A DNA stretch of 33,344 bases from an uncultured Acidimicrobiales bacterium. GTDB taxonomy: Bacteria > Actinomycetota > Acidimicrobiia > Acidimicrobiales > SZUA-35. The notes beneath the pieces were generated by a model. That model saw only the letters and a list, made by a program, of their open reading frames with translations, was not told the origin of the DNA and did not search any database. This document shows, one piece after another, positions 24,519 through 30,785 of the stretch. The stretch's first letter is position 1, and each line of letters begins with the position of its first letter. Made by a program: the position numbers and the translations under genes. Where the stretch lies: contig CALLGK010000143.1 in assembly GCA_938009905.1 (NCBI GenBank), positions 1 to 33,344 of the forward strand. The letters are read 5' to 3'.

Positions 24519-25718
24519 ATGAGTGATGCAACGGTGCGACCCCTTGATGGGGTCCGAGTTCTCGACATGTCACGTGTGTTCGCCGGACCCGTCGCCGGCC
24601 GGATCTTGGCCGACCTTGGTGCCGAGGTCGTCAAGGTCGAACCTCCGGAAGGCGACGTCACCCGGTTGTGGGGTCGCCCGGCGGCCGGACTGTCGACGTA
24701 CTTCACCCAGCAGAACCTGGGCAAGCAAGACATCTGTATCGACCTCCACAAACCGGAGGGCCGCGAGCTTGTCACCGAGCTCATCAAGCAGGCCGATGTG
24801 CTGGTCGAGAACTTCCGTCCCGGTGTGATGGCTCGCTTCGGTCTCGATTGGGACAGCGTCAACGCGATCAACGACAAGCTCATCATGTTGTCAATCAGCG
24901 GCTTTGGTCAGACCGGGCCTGAGGCGCAACGCGCGGCCTACGCCTCGGTGATCCACGCCGAGGTCGGCCTCATCGAACAACACGTCGGCCCGGACGATGA
25001 CATCGGTCTCGACGTGTCGTTCAGCGCCGCCGACGTGTTGTCTGGCATGCACGGTGTGATCGCGGTGCAGGGTGCACTTCGGGTGCGTGAGACGACGGGC
25101 GTGGGCGAACACATTGATCTCGCCATGGTCGATGCCATGGCCTTTTCGAGCGACAACATCCAGAACAGTCTCGACAACCGCTTCGCCGAGAAGAAGAGCG
25201 GCGAGGTCTATCGCACCGCGGCCGGCCCCTTCTGCATCCCCGGCGGTCTGCGTTGGATCTGGCATCAGATGTCGAAGGTGCACGGGTTGGTTGACCCGAC
25301 ACCAAAGGACGCCCCGGTCGACGAGAAGATTGCCAATCGGCGACTGCTCATCACCGACCACTTCTGCTCACTCGCCGATCGCGATGCCGTGATCGAGTGC
25401 CTCGACGCTGCCAACCTCGCCTGGGGCGAGCTGCGGGAACTGCGCGGGGTTCTCGAATCACCAACGATGCAGCATCGGCAGACAGTTGCCGAGATCGACA
25501 ACCGCGATGGCGGCACTCGTCCCGTCATTCGCACGCCATATCGGGTGCAGAACAGAAGCAACGAGGACATCGGCGTTGCCCCGTTCCGAGGCGAGCACAA
25601 CACGTCGGTGCTTGGTCGATGGCTGAACTACGACGCCAACGCCGTTGAGGCGCTACGCGCCGCCGACGTCTTGTTGAGCGACGAGTGGGCAGACGCGGCA
25701 GAAGAGGCATCACCATGA
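24519..25718 (+). CDS. CaiB/BaiF family CoA-transferase (catabolic cluster)
   Basis: The 399-residue protein is a second class III CoA-transferase, with the opening LDGVRVLDMSRVFAGPVAG and LADLGAEVVKVEPP, then DICIDLHKPEGREL and LVENFRPGVMARFGLDW. The predicted catalytic Asp is in FSAADVLSGMHG. The usual YD..QA.SG central motif is altered to YASVIHAEVG, so substrate handling may differ from the paralogue at 18467. CoA-transferases of this group activate or recycle acids such as bile acids, carnitine or oxalate. Its stop overlaps the next start (ATGA at 25715-25718), so it is translationally coupled to the SnoaL-like dehydratase gene. Confidence 0.88.
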   Translation: MSDATVRPLDGVRVLDMSRVFAGPVAGRILADLGAEVVKVEPPEGDVTRLWGRPAAGLSTYFTQQNLGKQDICIDLHKPEGRELVTELIKQADVLVENFRPGVMARFGLDWDSVNAINDKLIMLSISGFGQTGPEAQRAAYASVIHAEVGLIEQHVGPDDDIGLDVSFSAADVLSGMHGVIAVQGALRVRETTGVGEHIDLAMVDAMAFSSDNIQNSLDNRFAEKKSGEVYRTAAGPFCIPGGLRWIWHQMSKVHGLVDPTPKDAPVDEKIANRRLLITDHFCSLADRDAVIECLDAANLAWGELRELRGVLESPTMQHRQTVAEIDNRDGGTRPVIRTPYRVQNRSNEDIGVAPFRGEHNTSVLGRWLNYDANAVEALRAADVLLSDEWADAAEEASP

Positions 25719-26251
25719 GCGAACTCGATGCCGCCGTGCAGCGACTGATCGACGAGTCAGACCTGCGCGATCTCATCCACCGCTATGCGTTCGGCCTCGA
25801 TCATCAAGATTGGGAGCTGTGGCGTTCGGTGTTCACCGACAACGTGCACTTCGACATGAGCGACTTCTCTGGCGTGGCTTCGCCAGACCCCGTGCCCGTC
25901 GAGGCTCCCATCAAGGCAATGACGCGCATGTTTGCGGAGTTTGACTGCACCCAGCACTTCATGGGTTCTCACCGCTACGACATCCGCGGTGACGAGGCCA
26001 CCATCACCGCCCACATGCGGGCCGAGCACTGGCTGACCAACGCGTTGGGCGGCGACAAGTACACGATGTTTGGCACGTACACAGACGAGTGCATTCGCAC
26101 CGACGACGGCTGGAAGGTGCACTCCGTGACGTTGCGCATGATGCGCCAAGAAGGCAACAAGTACGTCATGGATTTGGCGACAAAGCGAGGCCGAGACAAG
26201 GCCGCGGCGGCCAAAGCAGCTCGAACAGCAAACGAACAGGACCCCTCATGA
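25715..26251 (+). CDS. SnoaL-like (scytalone dehydratase / BaiE-type) protein
   Basis: The 178-residue protein belongs to the SnoaL-like group with the RDLIHRYAFGLDHQDWELW start. Tyr24 and Asp29 have the five-residue spacing found for the catalytic Tyr and Asp of BaiE-like dehydratases, and His81 (CTQHFMGSH) is a candidate partner base. The fold suits dehydration or isomerisation of a cyclic alcohol or its CoA ester. The C-terminal ~25 residues are Lys/Ala-rich and probably disordered. The ATG overlaps the stop of the CoA-transferase gene, and its own stop overlaps the SDR start (ATGA at 26248-26251), making a three-gene coupled unit. The residue assignments come from spacing, not alignment. 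Confidence 0.8.
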   Translation: MSELDAAVQRLIDESDLRDLIHRYAFGLDHQDWELWRSVFTDNVHFDMSDFSGVASPDPVPVEAPIKAMTRMFAEFDCTQHFMGSHRYDIRGDEATITAHMRAEHWLTNALGGDKYTMFGTYTDECIRTDDGWKVHSVTLRMMRQEGNKYVMDLATKRGRDKAAAAKAARTANEQDPS

Positions 26252-27093
26252 CCGACGGATTGAACAGACTGGCCAGCAAGGTCGCCATCGTGACTGGCGG
26301 CGCCAGCGGCATCGGAGCCGAGACGGTCCGCCTCTTTGCTAACGAGGGCGCCAAGGTGCTCATCGCCGACATGAACGAGGAGGGTGGCCGGGCGTTGGCC
26401 GACGAGTTGGGAGACGCCGTCGCCTTCCAGAAGGTGGACGTCACCCTCGAACAAGACGTGGTCGACGCCGTCGCAGAGGCAACCGATCGCTTCGGCTCGC
26501 TCGACATCATGTTCAACAACGCCGGATTCGGTGGTGCGCTCGGACCGATCGACACCACGTCGGTCGAAGACTTCGACATCACCTTCGACGTGCTGGTGAA
26601 GGGCGTGTTCCTCGGCATCAAACACGCCGCCATCGCCATGAAGCCGCAGGGTTCTGGCTCGATCATCAACACCGCATCAGTCGCCGGCCTCCAGGCTGGC
26701 TACTCGCCCCATCTCTACAGCGTGGCCAAGGCCGCCGTCATCCACCTCACGAAGACGGTCGCCCTTGAGCTCGGCGAACATGGCATCCGTGTGAACGCCA
26801 TCTGCCCGGGGATCATCGCAACACCTCTTGCGGCCGGTCATCCGAAGACCACCGACGAGCAACTGGGCAAACTGAAGAAGGCGCTCGGCAAGGGGCAGGT
26901 GCTAGGCCGTATTGGCGACCCGAGCGACATCGCCTACGCCGCTCTGTGGCTTGCCGGAGACGAATCGACCTTCGTGACCGGGCACGCCCAGGTGGTTGAC
27001 GGTGGCGCCCACGCCGGACGCAAGTGGTCAAAGCAGGGTGACTGGATCACGGCGGAGCGGCCCATCAAGATGTACCGCCCCGAGGGCCGCTAG
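26248..27093 (+). CDS. Short-chain dehydrogenase/reductase (SDR)
   Basis: This 281-residue classical SDR has the cofactor loop GGASGIG (17-23), Asp41 at the end of the second strand (favouring NAD over NADP), NNAG (90-93), Ser144 and the Tyr157-x-x-x-Lys161 pair of the catalytic site. An HGIRVNAICPG segment follows. It should oxidise or reduce a secondary alcohol or ketone. About 25 extra C-terminal residues (KWSKQGDWITAERP region) extend past the normal end. It is the last gene of the coupled CoA-transferase/SnoaL/SDR unit; a hydroxysteroid-dehydrogenase-like role is a reasonable guess from that context. It ends 4 bases before the stop of the convergent monooxygenase gene. Confidence 0.9.
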   Translation: MTDGLNRLASKVAIVTGGASGIGAETVRLFANEGAKVLIADMNEEGGRALADELGDAVAFQKVDVTLEQDVVDAVAEATDRFGSLDIMFNNAGFGGALGPIDTTSVEDFDITFDVLVKGVFLGIKHAAIAMKPQGSGSIINTASVAGLQAGYSPHLYSVAKAAVIHLTKTVALELGEHGIRVNAICPGIIATPLAAGHPKTTDEQLGKLKKALGKGQVLGRIGDPSDIAYAALWLAGDESTFVTGHAQVVDGGAHAGRKWSKQGDWITAERPIKMYRPEGR

Positions 27094-27097
27094 GGCC

Positions 27098-28720
27098 TTA
27101 GGAAAGGGCGATGCCTCGATAGTCGTTCGCGGCAACATCGTCGATGGTGGCGGCGTAGCGAGGGGCACCACCGAAGTAGGCCTGGTACCGGACCTTGCCC
27201 TCCCGATGGCCCCGTTGGCGGCCTTCCACGTTTGAGTTGTAGCCGGTGAACCAACCCTTGCTGTCGCGCAGCAGCAGTCGCTCATGGGCCTTGATCACCT
27301 GCTTCTGCCAGTCCGCCTCCGCATCGGGTTCGGCCTCGAGTCGCTCGTGTCCGTTCGCTCGAGCGTGTTCCAGTAGTCCGGTTACCCAGTCGACGCCCTT
27401 CTCGATCGCGCGAGGGAAGTTCGTGGAGCCCGAGACGCTTTGTGGACCGGCGACCATCAGCAAGTTGGGGAAGCCGTTGGTGAGCACGCCGAGATAGGTG
27501 GTTGGTCCGTCGCCCCAACGTTCGCCCAGCGTCACGCCATTGGTGCCGCGAATGTCCATGCGGTCATAGGCGCCGGTGATGGCGTCAAAGCCGGTGGCGT
27601 ACACGATGAGGTCGAGGTCGTAACTGTGATCGCTGGTCTCGATACCGGATGCCGTCATCCGCTGGATCGGCGTTTCGGTGACATCAACCAACTCAACGTT
27701 CGGTTGGTTGTAGACCTCGAAGTAGTTGGTCTCGAGAGGTAGTCGTTGCAGACCAAACCCATGGTCGGTGGGGATGAGCTTCTCGGCAATAGCGGGGTCA
27801 TCAACCCGCTGGCGGATGCGGTCCGCGATGTAGTCGGAGATCTCACGATTGGCTTCTGGCTCGAGGAAGATCTCAGCAAAGTTCGCAGCCAGGATGGCGA
27901 AGCCAGACTGGGTGTAGAGCTCGTCCCAGATGGCTCGACGTTCGTCTGGCGTCTTGTCCCAGAAACCCCAGAGCGGCACGTGCTCGAATCCACCGCCGGA
28001 AGCGGCGCAGTTCGCAAAGATCTCGGGGTAGCGGGCTCGAATCTCCGCCATCTCCTCCGCGGAAATCGGCCCGTTGTTCAGGGGCGTGCTCCAGTTGGGA
28101 CGGCGCTGAAACACCTTCAGCTCAGCGACCTCTGGAGCGATGGCCGCAATCACTTGAATGCCGGTCGCTCCCGTGCCGATCACGCCGACCCGTTTGCCCG
28201 CGAGCTCGACCGGCTCCTTCGGCCAGTGGAAGGTGTGAAAAGACGGCCCAGCGAAGTCGTCCATGCCTTCGTAGCTGGGCATGGTGGGAGCAGACAGCGG
28301 TCCGAGGCTCGCCACGACGAACCGAGCTGTGTACCGGTCACCGTCGGCCAATGAGATCTGCCACAGCCCGGCCGCCTCGTCCCACGCCAGCTGCTTGACC
28401 TTGGCGCTGAACCGCATGTGTTGACGCAGCTCAAACTTGTCGGCGACATAGTTGAGGTAGCGCAGATTCTCTGGCTGGGCCGAAAACCGTTCCTTCCAGT
28501 GCCACTCATCCAGGAGTTCTTGGGAGAACGAGTAGCCGTACGTGTAGCTCTCGGAATCGAACCGACAGCCGGGATAGCGATTTCGATACCACGTGCCGCC
28601 GAGATCGTCGTCGGCTTCGAGCACCTCGGCATCGAAACCAAGGTCGATGAGCCGCTTGATCTGGTAGATGCCAGATACGCCGGCACCAATCACCACAACG
28701 TCTCGATGTTGTTCAGCCAT
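27098..28720 (-). CDS. Baeyer-Villiger monooxygenase, cyclohexanone-monooxygenase-like
   Basis: The 540-residue enzyme has the FAD loop GAGVSG (12-17), GGTWYRNRYPG, and the BVMO signature FAGPSFHTFHWP, an exact FxGxxxHxxxW. It also has the NADPH loop GTGATG and LDLIVYATGFD. Size and short N-terminus match cyclohexanone-monooxygenase-type BVMOs, unlike the N-terminally extended enzyme at 20842. It would turn a ketone into an ester or lactone using NADPH and oxygen. It is transcribed toward the SDR gene (convergent), which fits a step acting on a ketone made by that dehydrogenase, though this is inference. A hairpin lies upstream, between it and tpx. Confidence 0.9.
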   Translation of the reverse strand: MAEQHRDVVVIGAGVSGIYQIKRLIDLGFDAEVLEADDDLGGTWYRNRYPGCRFDSESYTYGYSFSQELLDEWHWKERFSAQPENLRYLNYVADKFELRQHMRFSAKVKQLAWDEAAGLWQISLADGDRYTARFVVASLGPLSAPTMPSYEGMDDFAGPSFHTFHWPKEPVELAGKRVGVIGTGATGIQVIAAIAPEVAELKVFQRRPNWSTPLNNGPISAEEMAEIRARYPEIFANCAASGGGFEHVPLWGFWDKTPDERRAIWDELYTQSGFAILAANFAEIFLEPEANREISDYIADRIRQRVDDPAIAEKLIPTDHGFGLQRLPLETNYFEVYNQPNVELVDVTETPIQRMTASGIETSDHSYDLDLIVYATGFDAITGAYDRMDIRGTNGVTLGERWGDGPTTYLGVLTNGFPNLLMVAGPQSVSGSTNFPRAIEKGVDWVTGLLEHARANGHERLEAEPDAEADWQKQVIKAHERLLLRDSKGWFTGYNSNVEGRQRGHREGKVRYQAYFGGAPRYAATIDDVAANDYRGIALS

Positions 28721-28742
28721 GCAGAACGATCATGGACGCGAC

Positions 28743-28776
28743 GAGCCCCGACAACCGCATCGGGCTGCCGGGGCTC
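28743..28776 (-). terminator. Hairpin downstream of tpx
   Basis: GAGCCCCG (28743-28750) pairs perfectly with CGGGGCTC (28769-28776) around an 18-base loop. It lies 35 bases past the tpx stop on the minus strand and before the monooxygenase start. No T-run follows, as is common in this GC range. Confidence 0.6.
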
Positions 28777-28811
28777 TGCGTTGAATTCGATCGACTGGCT
28801 CTATCGAATGG

Positions 28812-29309
28812 CTAGAGCGCGCCGAGCGCTGCGTCGTAGTCCGGCTCGTTGGCGATCTCGGAGACCAGCTCGGAGTGGACAACCTGGCCATCGCCGTTCA
28901 CCACGACGACAGCGCGGGCGCAGAGACCTTCGAGCTTGCCGTCTGACATGGCCACGCCAAAGTTCTCGAGGAACTCAGGGTTCTTGAACGTGGAAGCCGT
29001 CTTGACGTTTTCGAGGCCTTCGGAACCGCAGAAGCGGCCCTGAGCGAACGGAAGATCGGCTGACACGCAGAGCACCGTGGTGTTGTCGAGTGAGCTGGCC
29101 TTCTCGTTGAAGGTGCGCACGCTGGTGGCGCAGGTCGGGGTGTCGACGCTCGGGAAGATGTTGAGCACCAGGTTCTGGCCCGCGAAGTCAGCGTTTGACA
29201 TCGCAGACAGATCGCCACCCGTGAGGGTGAAATCGGGAGCGGCCGAGCCGGCTGCCGGAACCGTTCCACTCGTGTTAACCGGGTTTCCACCGAGGGTGAT
29301 TTCTGCCAT
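28812..29309 (-). CDS. tpx: Thiol peroxidase Tpx (atypical 2-Cys peroxiredoxin)
   Basis: The 165-residue protein matches Tpx along its length: PDFTLTGGDLS, then NIFPSVDTPTCATSVRTFN with the peroxidatic Cys60 in the Pro-Thr-Cys motif, and RFCGSEG with the resolving Cys94. A third Cys81 is also found in other Tpx proteins. It reduces hydrogen peroxide and alkyl hydroperoxides in the cytoplasm using thioredoxin. The length is normal and the ATG is preceded by AAAGAGAGCACTTC, containing a purine-rich ribosome-binding site. It stands in its own unit between an AraC-GyrI regulator and a terminator-like hairpin. Confidence 0.95.
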   Translation of the reverse strand: MAEITLGGNPVNTSGTVPAAGSAAPDFTLTGGDLSAMSNADFAGQNLVLNIFPSVDTPTCATSVRTFNEKASSLDNTTVLCVSADLPFAQGRFCGSEGLENVKTASTFKNPEFLENFGVAMSDGKLEGLCARAVVVVNGDGQVVHSELVSEIANEPDYDAALGAL

Positions 29310-29372
29310 GAAGTGCTCTCTTTCGAGTGAATACGAGAATTGAGTTACGTGGTCGAATCTACCGGCACAGCA

Positions 29373-30281
29373 CTAGCGGGCCGCAAGCCGGGTGACAGGC
29401 AGATGCAACGTGAGGTTCTCGGCGCTGTGGGTGGGGTCGGCGTCCCACACTTCGAACGTCGGGTGATTGGTGGGCTCAAAGCCGCTCGTCGGTAGCCACT
29501 GTTCGTACAGCCAATCGAGCGCGCGCATCTCCATCGCCACCAGTTCGTCGATACCAGACGCCCGCAGATCGAGCCTCGCCACGGTCATCGATGGCAGTTC
29601 AAGAGCGCTCAACGGTGGCTCAATCGGCCCGGACGTGGCGCCCAACACAACGCCGAGGTTGTAGTCGCACTGCTCGGCCGGCACGAAGTCTGGATGATCC
29701 CAGGTGAATCCGAGCCAGGCCGATGGTTCCAGACTGCGTTCCCGAACGAGTGTTGACAGTTGTGCCAGCCCATCGGCGACCCGAGTTCCTTCATAGGGGT
29801 TGTTCACTCGCAGGTAGGCGAGCGAGCGAGCCTGCACTGGGTCGAGCACCACGTCGAACGCATCGAGCTCGGTCTGACTGGTCTCGTCGATCGCCGGTCG
29901 ACGGTCGCGATACCAGCTCGCTCTCGTGAGCTGGGTTGCCTCGTGATGCGCGGCATGGTCGAACATGCTCGGCGGCATGCCGTATCGCTTGCGGAATGTT
30001 CGGCTGAAGTTTGACGAGCTCCCGAAGCCGCACCGAATGGCAATGTCGGTAAGCGAGAGATCTGGTCGTTGAGCCATCAGTTGACGGGAACGATCAAGAC
30101 GCACCCGCGTGACCGCATCGGTGAGCGTTAGGCCGGTGACTGCTTTGAAGATCCGATGAAAGTGAAACCGAGAAAAGCCGGCCTCGGCCGCCAGTCGCTC
30201 GAGGCTCAGGTCGCCAGCCGGATCGCTCTTCATGTGTTCGACAACTCGGCTAACCCGGCTCTCGTACTCTGCCTGGCTCAC
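29373..30281 (-). CDS. AraC-type regulator with C-terminal GyrI-like effector domain
   Basis: The 302-residue protein starts with an AraC DNA-binding domain (about residues 8-105). The first helix-turn-helix is LERLAAEAGFSRFHFHRIF and the second SLTDIAIRCGFGSSSNFSRTF. The C-terminal half (about 140-300) is a GyrI/Rob-like ligand-binding domain, with PVQARSLAYLRVNNPYEG at its start and LPTSGFEPTNHPTFEVW near its end. Such proteins (SoxS/Rob-GyrI architecture) bind hydrophobic or cationic small molecules and activate drug or stress responses. A GTG starts the frame at 30281. It is divergent from a VOC gene across 174 bases that include a 15-base direct repeat, and tpx follows 63 bases downstream. 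Confidence 0.88.
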   Translation of the reverse strand: MSQAEYESRVSRVVEHMKSDPAGDLSLERLAAEAGFSRFHFHRIFKAVTGLTLTDAVTRVRLDRSRQLMAQRPDLSLTDIAIRCGFGSSSNFSRTFRKRYGMPPSMFDHAAHHEATQLTRASWYRDRRPAIDETSQTELDAFDVVLDPVQARSLAYLRVNNPYEGTRVADGLAQLSTLVRERSLEPSAWLGFTWDHPDFVPAEQCDYNLGVVLGATSGPIEPPLSALELPSMTVARLDLRASGIDELVAMEMRALDWLYEQWLPTSGFEPTNHPTFEVWDADPTHSAENLTLHLPVTRLAAR

Positions 30282-30410
30282 GAGCCCAACCTAGGGGCGA
30301 GCCATCCATCCGGCTCGCCGGCGAGCGTGTTCCGCAAGATCTGGCAAGACGGCCCTACCCCGTCGGCCATACGGTCTCCACACGAGCTGGCCCTCCAACG
30401 GGGCCAGATC

Positions 30411-30440
30411 AACGCCAGTCACACCAACGACAGTCACACC
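30411..30440 (+). repeat. 15-base direct repeat upstream of the VOC gene
   Basis: AACGCCAGTCACACC (30411-30425) and AACGACAGTCACACC (30426-30440) are adjacent, differ at one base and end 15 bases before the VOC start codon; AGAAAGAAG between them and the ATG is the likely ribosome-binding site. Direct repeats in a divergent intergenic region are a common AraC operator arrangement. The rest of the 174-base gap (30282-30410) shows nothing I can name. Confidence 0.6.
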
Positions 30441-30455
30441 AGAAAGAAGCGAATC

Positions 30456-30785
30456 ATGGACCTTGGAACCTTCTCCGTCAGCCTCAACGTGGCCGACCTG
30501 CCCGCCTCACGGGCCTTCTACGAGACCTTCGGCTTCTCATCGGTCGGTGGTGACGAAGAGAACTGGATCATCCTGTCGAACGACACAACAAACATCGGTC
30601 TCTTTCAGGGGATGTTCGAGAACAACATCATGACGTTCAACCCCACCGATGCCCGGGCCATCGAGAAGGTTGCGCTCGACGCTGGCCTCGAACTCCAGCT
30701 CCAGACCGAAGGCGACTCTGGTCCGGCCCACTTCGTGTTGCAGGACCCCGACGGCAACACCGTCATGTTCGACCAACACGAGTAG
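30456..30785 (+). CDS. Small VOC (glyoxalase-like) protein
   Basis: The 109-residue protein has two VOC modules: FSVSLNVADLPASRAFYETFG, then a shorter C-terminal half with HFVLQDPDGNTVMFDQHE. The last module carries the DPDGN turn standard for the superfamily. His and Glu positions that would bind metal are only partly present, so it may be a binding protein instead of an enzyme. The ATG at 30456 follows a purine-rich ribosome-binding site and the direct repeat. It is divergent from the AraC-GyrI regulator, which likely controls it, and ends exactly where the convergent oxidoreductase gene ends. Confidence 0.85.
   Translation: MDLGTFSVSLNVADLPASRAFYETFGFSSVGGDEENWIILSNDTTNIGLFQGMFENNIMTFNPTDARAIEKVALDAGLELQLQTEGDSGPAHFVLQDPDGNTVMFDQHE

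Noticed and set aside
24519-25718. Loss of the catalytic Asp in the second CoA-transferase because YDDVIQAASG is replaced by YASVIHAEVG
   Set aside because: The Asp that forms the CoA anhydride in this family maps to the later AAD segment (FSAADVLSG), which is intact.
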